Positions 7,747-16,847 are shown, counted from the first letter of the stretch. The stretch is DNA of 64,000 nt from Thalassorhabdus alkalitolerans (GCF_042656585.1 NZ_JBHSPG010000023.1); one strand, 5' to 3'. The notes: generated from the sequence alone by a model not told the origin. A program made the numbers and translations.

Positions 7747-10700
7747 ATGTTCCTCAAACGGTTAGAAGTAAGTGGATTTAAATCCTTTGCAGAAAAAATG
7801 AACATTGAATTTGTTTCAGGGGTTACTGCAGTAGTAGGACCAAATGGAAGTGGAAAAAGCAACATTTCAGATGGAATCCGCTGGGTGCTGGGTGAACAGT
7901 CTGCCCGGTCTCTTCGTGGTTCAAAAATGGAAGATATCATATTTGCCGGGAGTGATACGAGAAAGCCTTTAAACATGGCGGAAGTAACTCTGGTTTTAAA
8001 TAATGAAGACGAGTTTTTAGATGTAGACTACAGTGAGGTGAGCATTACCCGACGCCTCTTCAGATCTGGGGACAGTGAGTATCTTATTAATAACCAGCCA
8101 TGCCGCCTAAAGGATATTACTACTTTGTTTATGGATTCAGGACTTGGGAAAGAGGCATTTTCTATTATAGGACAAGGAAAAGTAGAAGAAGTTCTTTCAA
8201 GTAAACCTGAAGAAAGGCGTTCAATCTTTGAAGAGGCAGCTGGAGTATTAAAATACAAACAAAGAAAAACAAAGGCTAAGAAGAAACTGACTGAAACGGA
8301 AGAAAATTTAAATAGAGTAGAAGATATTCTTCATGAGCTTGAATATCAAAGAGAGCCTATGGAAATTCAGGCTTCCATCGCCAAGGATTATCTTGCAAAA
8401 AAAGAAGAGCTCGAGAAAGTTGAAGTAGCTTTAACGGTAGAAGAAATTAAAGAGCTTCATAGAGAGTGGGAGCAGGCTAAACAGGAAGCTTCCAAATTAG
8501 AAGATAAAGAAGAGAAGGCTGCATCTCTTGCTGCTAATAGAGAATTAAAAGTTAAGTCGGCTCGTGAAACCATTCAGTTGCTTGATGGAAAACTTTCTGA
8601 TCTGCAGGAAGAACTATTAACAGTAAGCAAAGCCTTAGAAAAAGAAGAAGGAAGAAGAGAGCTTTTAAAAGAAAAAGGAAAAAACATAACGGATAGAAAA
8701 AAAGAATTAGAGGAACGGTTTCAGTCACAGCAAGAGAAAGCAGAAACATTACGGACTCGAATCGTGGAAGAGGAAACAGAGCTTGAAAAAAGGCAGAGAT
8801 CCACGCAGAAAATTTCCGCTGACCTGAAGGAAACAGAAACACAGCTTCAGCTCAATGAGCGAGATATAGAAAAAGAACTTGAAGAGTCAAAAGCAGAGTA
8901 TATAGAGCTCCTCAATGAACAAGCTGCTTTACGTAATGAAAAACGCTATGTAGCTGAACAAAAAGAACTTCTGAAAAGCAGATTAACTCGCTTGAGCAAA
9001 GAAAACGAAGACTTTTTGCAAGAAAGAGATTCCTTTAACAAGGTAAAGGTAGAAGCGCAGCTTGAAGAAGAAAAGGCACTAAAAGTGGTACAATCGTTAA
9101 CGGAAACGTTTCGGGAACTGACTGAGGAACAGGCCATACTTGAAGAAAAAGCTGAGGAAAAAGAAGGACAATTGTTTAAGGCCTACCGCTATATTCAGGA
9201 GACAAGGTCGAGAAAAAAAGTCCTTGAGGAAATGGAAACAGATTTTTCCGGCTTTTACCAAGGGGTAAAATCTGTGTTAAAAGAGCGTGGAAGGAAACTT
9301 TCAGGAATTGAAGGAGCCGTCGCCGAACTCATTCAAGTTCCTAAACCATATGAAACGGCTGTCGAGATTGCGCTGGGAGCGTCTCTTCAGCATATCGTAG
9401 TGAAAGAAGAGAGCCATGCCAGACAAGCGATCGAGTTTCTGAAGTCCTCTCGTCAAGGCCGGGCTACATTTCTTCCCCTTTCTGCTATCCAAGGGAGATA
9501 TTTATCCAGTGAACTATTGGGGAAAGTTTCACAGAATGCAGGTTTTATTGGCATAGGAGCCGATTTGATCGACACAAATTCAGAATATAAAAAGGTAATT
9601 CAGTCGCTACTTGGCCAGGTTGTGATTGCTGAAACACTTGAGGATGCCAACCAAATGGCTAAGAAAACCGGCTACCGTGTCCGAATCGTCACTCTTGATG
9701 GAGATATAGTCAATCCTGGAGGTTCTATGACAGGCGGAAGCGTGAACAAGAACAGCGCCAGGCTGCTAGGAAGGCAGCGAGAATTAGAAGAGCTCCGCTC
9801 CAAGCTTTCTGATATGGAGAAAAAAACGGAAAAGGCTGAGCAGACTGTCAAGGAAATAAAGAAAAAACTTAAAGAGAAAAACGAAAAGCTGATTAATACT
9901 CAAAAGGAAATGGAAGAAAAACGAACGATTCTTCAAGAGGCAAGAGACAAAAGAGCTAGAATAGAGGGAGAAGCTCACCGATTTGATTCTAGACTGTCTC
10001 TTTATGATCGGGAGTCGAAGTCAGTTAAAGAGGAAAAAAGAACTCTTGAAACACGAGAAGGTACTTTGCAAACTAAAGAAATAGAGGTAGCTGATCTTTT
10101 GGCACGTCTCGAAAAAGATATTGCTGAAAAAGAACATAAGCAAAAAGAAAAAGAATCGTCTGCGGATCTTTTAAAAGAACGATTGACAGAGCTGAAAGTT
10201 AATCTGGCTTCTCATAGGGAAAAGATTACTTACCAAAAGCAGAAGATAAAAGAACTGAGGGAGGAAGAAGAAGAAACAAATACCTCCGTACAAAAGGTAC
10301 AAGAAGAGCTGGCTTTTATTAATGAAAGGCTTCAAGCCATGAGCAGCGGCTCCGGTGATATTAATCAGGATATTGATGAGACTAAAATGCGAAAAAAAGA
10401 GATAACGAATCATGTTTCCGCACTTCAGGCCGAGAGAAAAGAGAGTTACGAACAAGTTCAGGAACTGGAGGAATCTTTGCGGGTCAACCAGCGTGAGGTA
10501 AAGCGCCTTTCTGGGGTGAGACATGAAAAGCAAGTAGAGATGAATCGTTTGGATGTTCAGCTTGATCATCGTCTTACCCGGCTGCAGCAAGAATATGAAA
10601 TCAGCTTCGAGAAAGCAAGCCGTGATTATGAACTGAAACTTTCAATGGAGAAAGCCAGGGAACAAGTGAATTTAATTAAGCTTGGAATTGAGGAACTGGG

Positions 10701-11322
10701 AAACGTAAACCTTGGTGCGATTGAAGAGTTCGAACGAATCAGTGAACGATTTGAATTCTTGACTGAGCAGCGTGAGGACTTAATGTCAGCCAAGGATACG
10801 CTGAGCAGTGTGATCCAAGAAATGGACGAGGAGATGAGAAGGAGATTCCAGGAGACATTTCAGGCGATCCAGAAAAATTTTAAGGAAACCTTTTGTGAAT
10901 TGTTTGGCGGAGGCGAAGCAGACCTTGTGCTTACACAGCCAGAGGATTTGTTAGAGACTGGGATAGATATCATCGCCAGACCTCCGGGAAAGAAGCTCCA
11001 GCACCTGACACTGCTGTCAGGTGGGGAGAAGGCGCTGACAGCGATTGCCCTTCTCTTTTCGATTCTTAAAGTGAAGCCTGTGCCTTTTTGTGTGCTTGAC
11101 GAAGTAGAAGCAGCCCTTGACGAGGCAAACGTGGCAAGGTTTTCTCAGTATCTTAAAACATTCAGTGAGGGAACTCAGTTTATTGTTGTTACCCACCGGA
11201 AAGCTACCATGGAAGAAGCTGATGTACTTTATGGAATTACCATGGAAGAATCAGGTGTTTCCAAGATGGTATCTGTGAAACTGGAGCAGGCTGACCAGCT
11301 GATCGAGCCAGTACACAGCTGA
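7747..11322 (+). CDS. smc: Chromosome segregation ATPase SMC
   Basis: SMC forms the condensin-like ring with ScpA and ScpB that organises and segregates the chromosome. The 1191 residues are laid out as expected: N-terminal Walker A GPNGSGKSN (residues 31-39), a long coiled coil (about 170-500), a hinge (about 510-670, with the glycine-rich end DGDIVNPGGSMTGGS), a second coiled coil, then the ABC signature LLSGGEKALTA and Walker B FCVLDEVEAALDEANV. The ribosome site is AAAGGAGG. It is followed by ftsY after 86 bp, as in B. subtilis. The Lys/Glu-rich coiled coils generate many spurious open frames on the other strand. Confidence 0.98.
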   Translation: MFLKRLEVSGFKSFAEKMNIEFVSGVTAVVGPNGSGKSNISDGIRWVLGEQSARSLRGSKMEDIIFAGSDTRKPLNMAEVTLVLNNEDEFLDVDYSEVSITRRLFRSGDSEYLINNQPCRLKDITTLFMDSGLGKEAFSIIGQGKVEEVLSSKPEERRSIFEEAAGVLKYKQRKTKAKKKLTETEENLNRVEDILHELEYQREPMEIQASIAKDYLAKKEELEKVEVALTVEEIKELHREWEQAKQEASKLEDKEEKAASLAANRELKVKSARETIQLLDGKLSDLQEELLTVSKALEKEEGRRELLKEKGKNITDRKKELEERFQSQQEKAETLRTRIVEEETELEKRQRSTQKISADLKETETQLQLNERDIEKELEESKAEYIELLNEQAALRNEKRYVAEQKELLKSRLTRLSKENEDFLQERDSFNKVKVEAQLEEEKALKVVQSLTETFRELTEEQAILEEKAEEKEGQLFKAYRYIQETRSRKKVLEEMETDFSGFYQGVKSVLKERGRKLSGIEGAVAELIQVPKPYETAVEIALGASLQHIVVKEESHARQAIEFLKSSRQGRATFLPLSAIQGRYLSSELLGKVSQNAGFIGIGADLIDTNSEYKKVIQSLLGQVVIAETLEDANQMAKKTGYRVRIVTLDGDIVNPGGSMTGGSVNKNSARLLGRQRELEELRSKLSDMEKKTEKAEQTVKEIKKKLKEKNEKLINTQKEMEEKRTILQEARDKRARIEGEAHRFDSRLSLYDRESKSVKEEKRTLETREGTLQTKEIEVADLLARLEKDIAEKEHKQKEKESSADLLKERLTELKVNLASHREKITYQKQKIKELREEEEETNTSVQKVQEELAFINERLQAMSSGSGDINQDIDETKMRKKEITNHVSALQAERKESYEQVQELEESLRVNQREVKRLSGVRHEKQVEMNRLDVQLDHRLTRLQQEYEISFEKASRDYELKLSMEKAREQVNLIKLGIEELGNVNLGAIEEFERISERFEFLTEQREDLMSAKDTLSSVIQEMDEEMRRRFQETFQAIQKNFKETFCELFGGGEADLVLTQPEDLLETGIDIIARPPGKKLQHLTLLSGGEKALTAIALLFSILKVKPVPFCVLDEVEAALDEANVARFSQYLKTFSEGTQFIVVTHRKATMEEADVLYGITMEESGVSKMVSVKLEQADQLIEPVHS

Positions 11323-11370
11323 TTCCTCTTAATAAAAACAAACCAACAAAATCAGATAATTAGCTAAAAA

Positions 11371-11408
11371 AAGGAGGGAAAAAGCCCGCTTTAGGCGGGT
11401 TTAAACGT
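11371..11408 (+). promoter_or_regulatory. Split ribosome binding site of ftsY with intervening hairpin
   Basis: A strong Shine-Dalgarno AAGGAGGG (11371-11378) is 30 nt from the ftsY ATG (11409), which is too far for normal initiation. Between them is a stem of about 8 bp, AAGCCCGC (11382-11389) / GCGGGTTT (11395-11402), with a 5-nt loop. If folded, the unpaired distance falls to 9 nt, which is ideal. No in-frame start codon occurs between the Shine-Dalgarno and 11409; an in-frame TAG is at 11361. Confidence 0.65.
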
Positions 11409-12410
11409 ATGAGTTTTTTCAAGAAGCTAAAGGATAAATTTACAAACCAATCAGACACTGTGACAGAAAAGTTCAAGGATGGCATGAGCAAAACGAGAGA
11501 ATCCTTTCTAGGTAAAATGAATGAACTATTTGCACGCTATCGAACTGTTGATGAAGATTTCTTTGAAGAGCTTGAAGAGTTGCTGATTGGTGCAGATGTT
11601 GGTGTGGAAACTGTACTTGAATTGATTGACGAGCTCAAAGATGAGGTGCGTCTTCGAAATATCAAAGATACAAGCGGTTTAGCACCGGTTATTAGTGAAA
11701 AGCTTGCAGAGAAACTTGATAAAACTGGTGAAGACTCTGCTCTCAATATGCAGGAAAATGATATGACAGTCATCTTGTTTGTCGGGGTTAATGGGGTAGG
11801 AAAAACGACGACCATTGGAAAAATGGCTCATATGTTCAAGGAAGAAGGAAAGTCAGTCATGATGGCAGCAGGGGATACGTTCCGGGCAGGAGCGATTGAG
11901 CAGCTTGAGGTCTGGGGAGAACGTGTAGGCGTTGATGTGGTCAAGCAGCAGGCAGGTTCAGATCCGGCTGCTGTGATGTATGATGCCGTTCAGTCTGCAA
12001 AATCAAAAAACGTTGACGTGCTTCTTTGTGATACGGCTGGCCGCCTGCAAAACAAAGTCAATCTTATGAAAGAGCTTGAAAAAGTAAAGAAAGTCATTTC
12101 CCGCGAAATCCCCGATGCTCCCCATGAAGTGCTCTTGGTGCTTGATGCAACAACGGGACAAAATGCGATGAGTCAGGCCAAGACCTTTGGACAGGCAACT
12201 GATGTGTCAGGTATTATATTAACGAAACTCGACGGGACTGCTAAAGGGGGTATTGTTCTTGCGATTCGCAATGAACTGGATATTCCTGTAAAGTATGTAG
12301 GGCTTGGCGAGAAAATGGATGACCTTCAGCCGTTTGATTCAGAGCAGTTCGTATATGGCCTCTTTAAAGAGCTCGTGGAAGAGACATCTGAAGAAACGGA
12401 AGAGGATTAA
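11409..12410 (+). CDS. ftsY: Signal recognition particle receptor FtsY
   Basis: FtsY is the membrane-associated GTPase that receives SRP-ribosome complexes and passes them to SecYEG. It has a short N-terminal A region (MSFFKKLKDKF), an N domain of helices, and the G domain with P-loop GVNGVGKTT (about residues 125-133), DTAGRLQNK, TKLDGTAKGG and the closing GLGEKMDDLQPFD. The length of 333 residues is normal for the bacillar form lacking a long acidic A domain. The start is fixed by family homology, but its ribosome site lies unusually far upstream behind a hairpin. Partner Ffh is encoded 600 bp downstream. Confidence 0.98.
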   Translation: MSFFKKLKDKFTNQSDTVTEKFKDGMSKTRESFLGKMNELFARYRTVDEDFFEELEELLIGADVGVETVLELIDELKDEVRLRNIKDTSGLAPVISEKLAEKLDKTGEDSALNMQENDMTVILFVGVNGVGKTTTIGKMAHMFKEEGKSVMMAAGDTFRAGAIEQLEVWGERVGVDVVKQQAGSDPAAVMYDAVQSAKSKNVDVLLCDTAGRLQNKVNLMKELEKVKKVISREIPDAPHEVLLVLDATTGQNAMSQAKTFGQATDVSGIILTKLDGTAKGGIVLAIRNELDIPVKYVGLGEKMDDLQPFDSEQFVYGLFKELVEETSEETEED

Positions 12411-12596
12411 GGAAGAGTTTTTCATAAAAATGATGGAGGATAACCCACAGAGAAGGCGGTCTGATCGCGCAGGAAACGCCAATTCTTAAGAGGCAAAGTC
12501 TGGCGGCAGGTGCAGCCTGTTTGGTTAGAGTAGTGAGCAATCTCTCGTGCCGTTTCGTTATAAAAAACAATAGGAAAAGGCCGTTAAGATTTTTTC

Positions 12597-12625
12597 TTGA
12601 CAACAGTCTTTTATTCCTGTAATAT
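12597..12625 (+). promoter_or_regulatory. SigA promoter of ylxM-ffh
   Basis: Consensus TTGACA (12597-12602), 17-bp spacer, TAATAT (12620-12625), 43 bp upstream of the ylxM start. The remaining part of the 258-bp ftsY-ylxM gap (12411-12596) shows only weak GC-rich inverted repeats and no gene that I can support. Confidence 0.75.
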
Positions 12626-12668
12626 GCCCTTTGTAAAGGAATTTCACTTAACACAAGGGGTGGACAAG

Positions 12669-13016
12669 TTGTTAGAGAAAACTGTTCGAATGAATGCTTT
12701 ATTTGACTTTTATCAACCCTTGTTAACAAGTAAGCAACAGAAATATATGGAATTATATTTTTTGGATGATTACTCTCTTGGTGAGATTGCCGAGGAGTTT
12801 GATGTGAGCAGGCAGGCTGTTTATGATAATATCAAACGAACGGAGGCAATGCTTGAAGAGTACGAGCAGAAATTAAGCCTTTACTCAAAATATAAAGAAC
12901 GAACAAGTAAGTATAAGCAGTTGAAAGCTCTATTGGTAGCGGGGGGCTGTTTATCTGAAGAGATCGGAACGATTATTGCTTCTCTTGAAAAAATTGAAGA
13001 GGAGGGGATGAACTGA
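12669..13016 (+). CDS. ylxM: SRP-associated helix-turn-helix protein YlxM
   Basis: A 115-residue protein always found next to ffh in Firmicutes. In streptococci a homologue modulates SRP GTPase activity. A sigma-70 region-4-like helix-turn-helix is visible in YSLGEIAEEFDVSRQAVYDN (about residues 37-56). I place the start at TTG 12669 (giving LEKTVRMNALFDFYQ after the initiator), which has AAGGGG 8 nt upstream and matches the B. subtilis N-terminus. Longer in-frame starts lack a ribosome site and run into the promoter. The stop overlaps the ffh start by one base. Confidence 0.93.
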   Translation: MLEKTVRMNALFDFYQPLLTSKQQKYMELYFLDDYSLGEIAEEFDVSRQAVYDNIKRTEAMLEEYEQKLSLYSKYKERTSKYKQLKALLVAGGCLSEEIGTIIASLEKIEEEGMN

Positions 13017-14365
13017 TGGCATTTGAAGGACTGGCTGAACGTCTGCAAGGTACCCTCGATCGTATTAAGGGACGTGGAAAAGTATCTGAAGCAGATGTGA
13101 AAGAAATGATGCGGGAAGTGCGCCTGGCTCTTTTAGAAGCCGATGTGAACTTTAAAGTCGTAAAGCAGTTTATCAATCGGGTGAAAGAAAGAGCGGTCGG
13201 CCAGGAAGTAATGAAAAGCCTTACGCCGGGCCAGCAGGTAATCAAGGTAGTTAATGAGGAACTTCAGGAGCTTATGGGAGGAGAGCAAAGCAAAATTGCC
13301 CATGCTCAGAAGCCTCCGACGGTAGTGATGATGGTAGGCCTGCAAGGGGCCGGTAAGACAACGAGCACAGCAAAGCTTGCCAACCACCTCCGGAAAAAGC
13401 ATAACAGGCAGCCGTTAATGGCCGCAGCCGACATTTACCGTCCTGCTGCTATTAAACAGCTTGAAACTCTTGGCGAACAGCTGAATATGCCTGTATTTTC
13501 CTTAGGAGACCAGGTGAGCCCTGTTGATATTGCTTCACAGGCTGTTGACAAGGCCAAAGAAGAGCATAATGATTATGTTCTGATTGATACGGCAGGACGC
13601 CTTCATGTTGATGAAGATCTCATGGATGAACTTTTACAGATCAAAGAAAAAGTAAATCCCGATGAAATTCTATTGGTTGTGGATGCAATGACCGGACAAG
13701 ATGCGGTCAATGTTGCGGAAAGCTTTAATGAACAGCTCGGGCTTACTGGAGTCATTCTTACCAAGCTTGATGGTGACACCCGGGGCGGTGCTGCTTTATC
13801 TGTTAAAGCTGTCACCGATACACCGATTAAATTTGCGGGTATGGGTGAAAAGATTGACCAGCTTGAGCCGTTTCATCCGGAACGGATGGCTTCGCGCATC
13901 CTCGGAATGGGAGATGTGCTGTCCCTCATTGAAAAAGCCCAGACCAACGTGGATGAAGAAAGAGCAAAAGAACTAGAAAAGAAAATGAGAAATGCAGATC
14001 TTACCTTCGATGACTTTTTGGAACAATTAGAGCAAGTTCGCAGCATGGGGCCGCTCGATGAGCTGTTAAACATGATGCCGGGGATGAACAAAATGAAAGG
14101 GCTGAAAAATGCCCAGGTCGATGAAAGTCAAATTGGCCGTGTCGAAGCCATTGTCCGCTCTATGACTAAGGATGAGAAGCAGAATCCGTCTCTCATGAAT
14201 GCAAGCCGAAAACGGAGGATTGCAAAAGGGAGCGGTACAACCATCCAGGATGTCAACCGTCTCTTAAAGCAATTTGAAGATATGAAGAAAATGATGAAAC
14301 AAATGTCTTCGATGCAAAAAGGAAAGAAAAAGGGTAAAGGCGGCTTTAATTTCCCTTTTATGTAG
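13016..14365 (+). CDS. ffh: Signal recognition particle protein Ffh
   Basis: Ffh is the SRP54 GTPase that, with scRNA, binds signal sequences on ribosomes and docks on FtsY. The order is N domain, G domain with GLQGAGKTTS (about residues 108-117), DTAGRLHVDEDLM and TKLDGDTRGGAAL, then the methionine-rich M domain from about residue 300, including MTKDEKQNPSLMNASRKRRI and the C-terminal MMKQMSSMQKGKKKGKGG. The length of 449 residues is normal. It is coupled to ylxM by a one-base overlap. Confidence 0.98.
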   Translation: MAFEGLAERLQGTLDRIKGRGKVSEADVKEMMREVRLALLEADVNFKVVKQFINRVKERAVGQEVMKSLTPGQQVIKVVNEELQELMGGEQSKIAHAQKPPTVVMMVGLQGAGKTTSTAKLANHLRKKHNRQPLMAAADIYRPAAIKQLETLGEQLNMPVFSLGDQVSPVDIASQAVDKAKEEHNDYVLIDTAGRLHVDEDLMDELLQIKEKVNPDEILLVVDAMTGQDAVNVAESFNEQLGLTGVILTKLDGDTRGGAALSVKAVTDTPIKFAGMGEKIDQLEPFHPERMASRILGMGDVLSLIEKAQTNVDEERAKELEKKMRNADLTFDDFLEQLEQVRSMGPLDELLNMMPGMNKMKGLKNAQVDESQIGRVEAIVRSMTKDEKQNPSLMNASRKRRIAKGSGTTIQDVNRLLKQFEDMKKMMKQMSSMQKGKKKGKGGFNFPFM

Positions 14366-14381
14366 TGAAAAGGAAAAAGCC

Positions 14382-14410
14382 TTTACAGCGAGTCAATAAC
14401 CTATTATAAT
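14382..14410 (+). promoter_or_regulatory. SigA promoter of rpsP
   Basis: TTTACA (14382-14387), 17-bp spacer, TATAAT (14405-14410), ending 35 bp before the rpsP ATG. Near-consensus, as expected for a ribosomal protein gene. Confidence 0.8.
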
Positions 14411-14445
14411 GTGCTATTGTGAAATAAATTTGGAGGTGACCATAA

Positions 14446-14718
14446 ATGGCAGTTAAAATTCGTCTTAAACGTATGGGAAGTAAAAAGAAACCTTTCTACC
14501 GTGTGGTTGTAGCAGATTCACGTGCTCCACGTGATGGTAGATTTATCGAGGAAATTGGAACTTACAATCCTCTTGAAGATCCAGCAGTGGTAAATCTTAA
14601 CGAAGACAAAGCTGTAAACTGGATGCTAGAAGGCGCTAAGCCATCTGACACTGTGCGCAACCTTTTCTCAAGAGAAGGAATCATGGAAAAGCTACACAAC
14701 GCAAAGAATCAAAAATAA
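14446..14718 (+). CDS. rpsP: 30S ribosomal protein S16
   Basis: Small-subunit protein of 90 residues with the canonical start AVKIRLKRMGSKKKPFYRVV and the segment APRDGRFIEEIGTYNP. It is needed for early 30S assembly. A GGAGGTG ribosome site and a strong promoter precede it. It heads the rpsP-khpA group, followed by ylqD-rimM-trmD. Confidence 0.99.
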   Translation: MAVKIRLKRMGSKKKPFYRVVVADSRAPRDGRFIEEIGTYNPLEDPAVVNLNEDKAVNWMLEGAKPSDTVRNLFSREGIMEKLHNAKNQK

Positions 14719-14750
14719 CGCTGGATGGCGGATAAGCGAGGGATCGGTTC

Positions 14751-14981
14751 ATGAAACAGCTTGTTGAAAACATGGCCCGTGCCCTCGTGGATCATCCTGA
14801 TGCGGTACGTGTTCAGGAAAAGGAGCAAGATAACACCCTCGTCCTCACACTATCGGTCCACGAGGAAGATATGGGAAAAGTGATCGGAAAGCAAGGGAAA
14901 ATAGCCAATGCGATCCGTACCGTGCTTTATGCAGCCGGTTCCCATCATAATAAACGTGTTCGGCTTGACATTGTTGAATAA
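14751..14981 (+). CDS. khpA: KH-domain RNA-binding protein KhpA (YlqC)
   Basis: A 76-residue single type II KH domain protein with the GxxG loop in KVIGKQGKIANAIRTVLYAA (about residues 43-62). Homologues in streptococci pair with KhpB/Jag and affect cell division and small RNA metabolism; that role is known for the family, not shown here. It lies 32 bp after rpsP and before a terminator, which is the conserved Firmicute context. Confidence 0.95.
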   Translation: MKQLVENMARALVDHPDAVRVQEKEQDNTLVLTLSVHEEDMGKVIGKQGKIANAIRTVLYAAGSHHNKRVRLDIVE

Positions 14982-14987
14982 GAGAAC

Positions 14988-15021
14988 AAAAAGGGTGAGG
15001 AGGCTTCCTCTCCCTTTTTTT
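14988..15021 (+). terminator. Terminator after khpA
   Basis: The stem AAAAAGGG-T-GAGGA / TCCTC-T-CCCTTTTT has a single T-T mismatch, a GGCT loop and a run of seven T. It separates rpsP-khpA from ylqD. Confidence 0.85.
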
Positions 15022-15148
15022 ACCCTATAAAAGAATGTAAAATGGGGATAGAATGCAAGTGTTATCCAGTTACAACTAAGGGAACCTCCCAGCGTTATTC
15101 ATTGCCGGAATATTTCTTTTGTATATGCCAGCAAATAAGAGGTGGGTT

Positions 15149-15571
15149 ATGAGGATTATAAAGAAAGCCCAAATAAAGCAAATATTAACTCCTCAGAGAA
15201 AGCAGTATTTACTCTCTGAATTAAATAGACAAGTTGAACGATATGAAAGAGAAATCGAACAACTCCGTTTTCAGATGCAAAAACAGCTGAAGGCTGTGCA
15301 GGATTCCAGGAGAATCAAAACAAAAGAACGCTTTGAAAAGGAAATCCATAAGCGTTTAGAAAAGATCAGGGCAGCTGACTTTCAGAAGTCCCAGCTTGAA
15401 CAAATCCCCCTCGAAACTGAAATGCCAGACGGGACAGTGGACACCCTTTGTCTTGTTGAAGAAGGGGACGATTGGGAAAACATCATGCAAGAGGATGAAA
15501 TCATCATTAAAAACGGGAAAGTACATGAGATCAGAAAGGGAAGGTCAGAAGATGACAACGAACTGGTTTAA
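15149..15571 (+). CDS. ylqD: YlqD family protein
   Basis: A 140-residue protein of unknown function conserved between khpA and rimM in bacilli. Residues about 20-85 form a highly charged coiled coil (ERYEREIEQLRFQMQKQLKA). The C-terminal part has a small beta-rich domain (DDWENIMQEDEIIIKNGKVHEI). I choose ATG 15149 because GAGGTGG lies just before it and the N-terminus then matches B. subtilis YlqD. Upstream TTG 15119 and ATG 15125 lack ribosome sites. The last 20 nt overlap rimM. The neighbours suggest a ribosome-related or RNA-related role, but this is only inference. Confidence 0.88.
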   Translation: MRIIKKAQIKQILTPQRKQYLLSELNRQVERYEREIEQLRFQMQKQLKAVQDSRRIKTKERFEKEIHKRLEKIRAADFQKSQLEQIPLETEMPDGTVDTLCLVEEGDDWENIMQEDEIIIKNGKVHEIRKGRSEDDNELV

Positions 15572-16079
15572 TGTAGGTAAGATTGTTAATACTCATGGAG
15601 TAAAAGGGGAAGTAAGAGTCATTTCTGTAACCGACTTTGAAGAGGAAAGGTTTCAGGAAGGAGCTTTGCTTTACTTTTCCTATCCGGGTCAAGAAGAAGT
15701 GATCCCTTTAACGGTAAGAACACATCGTCTCCATAAGCAGTTTCACCTTTTGCAGTTTGAAGGATATCATTCGTTAAATGAAGTAGAACCTTTAAAGGGC
15801 GGGGAACTAAAAGTGGCAGAGGACCAGCTTGGTGCTCTTGAAGAAAATGAATACTACCATCATGACATTATCGGCTGCGAAGTTGTCACTGATGAAGGGG
15901 AGATTCTTGGAACGGTTAAGGAAATTCTCTCTCCTGGTGCCAATGATGTCTGGGTCGTGAAACAGAAAGGAAAAGGAAAGGACATTCTCATTCCCTATAT
16001 AGAGGAAGTAGTGACTGATGTAGACATAGAAAAAGAGAAAATTACTGTCCGTCTTATGGAAGGGCTGCTGCCAGAATGA
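15552..16079 (+). CDS. rimM: Ribosome maturation factor RimM
   Basis: RimM helps 16S rRNA 3' major domain folding and binds S19. The 175-residue protein has an N-terminal barrel (NWFNVGKIVNTHGVKGEVRV) and a C-terminal PRC-barrel (YYHHDIIGCEVVTDEGEILG ... LIPYIEEVVTDVDIE). The ATG at 15552 is inside the end of ylqD, with AAGGGAAGG just upstream. The longer open frame before it is out-of-frame ylqD sequence. Its stop overlaps the trmD start by 4 bp. Confidence 0.97.
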   Translation: MTTNWFNVGKIVNTHGVKGEVRVISVTDFEEERFQEGALLYFSYPGQEEVIPLTVRTHRLHKQFHLLQFEGYHSLNEVEPLKGGELKVAEDQLGALEENEYYHHDIIGCEVVTDEGEILGTVKEILSPGANDVWVVKQKGKGKDILIPYIEEVVTDVDIEKEKITVRLMEGLLPE

Positions 16080-16816
16080 GAATGGATTTTTTAACTCTTT
16101 TTCCAGAGATGTTTCATGGAGTTTTAAACACCTCCATTTTGAAGCAGGCACAGGATAAAAAGGCGGTAGAATACCAGGTGACTGACTTTCGCTCTTATTC
16201 TGAAAACAAGCATCAGAAAGTAGATGACTATCCGTATGGCGGCGGAGCCGGCATGGTGCTCACTCCCCAGCCTCTGTTTGATGCTGTCGAAGATGCATCG
16301 GCAGCAAGCCATGCAAAACCAAGAGTGATACTTCTCTGCCCTCAGGGAAGGCGCTTTACCCAGGAGACAGCTGAAGAACTGGCAGAAGAAAAGCATCTTA
16401 TCTTTATTTGCGGTCACTATGAAGGATATGATGAACGTATTCGGGAGCAGCTGGTTACGGATGAAATTTCTATTGGTGACTTTGTTCTTACGGGAGGCGA
16501 GCTTGGTTCAATGGTTATTGCCGACAGTGTGACCAGGCTGCTTCCGGAAGTACTTGGCAACAAAGACTCTGCGGTTACGGACTCCTTTTCCACAGGATAT
16601 TTAGAGCATCCTCATTATACGAGGCCTGCAGACTTCCGAGGCATGAAGGTACCCGACGTTCTCCTCTCTGGGCATCATAAGCGCATTGAAGAATGGCGGA
16701 GAAAGGAAGCACTCAAACGAACCTATGAGCGGAGACCTGATCTTCTGGATATTGAAAGATTACATGCAGAAGAGAAAAAGTGGCTTGATGAAATAAAAAA
16801 CAGCAGAGACAGTTGA
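16076..16816 (+). CDS. trmD: tRNA (guanine37-N1)-methyltransferase TrmD
   Basis: TrmD methylates G37 next to the anticodon, preventing +1 frameshifts. The SPOUT-class enzyme shows FLTLFPEMF at the start, the knot segments VDDYPYGGGAGMVL and ICGHYEGYDER, and the S-adenosylmethionine loop GDFVLTGGELGSMVIADS. A C-terminal tRNA-binding domain ends near HAEEKKWLDEIK. The length of 246 residues is normal. It overlaps rimM by 4 bp, so they are coupled. Confidence 0.98.
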   Translation: MRMDFLTLFPEMFHGVLNTSILKQAQDKKAVEYQVTDFRSYSENKHQKVDDYPYGGGAGMVLTPQPLFDAVEDASAASHAKPRVILLCPQGRRFTQETAEELAEEKHLIFICGHYEGYDERIREQLVTDEISIGDFVLTGGELGSMVIADSVTRLLPEVLGNKDSAVTDSFSTGYLEHPHYTRPADFRGMKVPDVLLSGHHKRIEEWRRKEALKRTYERRPDLLDIERLHAEEKKWLDEIKNSRDS

Positions 16817-16841
16817 TATCACTTACGTCATATGGTATGAT
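16813..16841 (+). promoter_or_regulatory. SigA promoter of rplS
   Basis: TTGATA (16813-16818), 17-bp spacer, TATGAT (16836-16841), with an upstream TGG extended -10. It starts at the trmD stop codon and lies about 90 bp before rplS. Confidence 0.8.
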
Positions 16842-16847
16842 ACTCTT

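Noticed and set aside
12304..12489. Open frame overlapping the end of ftsY
   Set aside because: Mostly a shifted reading of ftsY codons, no ribosome site and no recognisable product.
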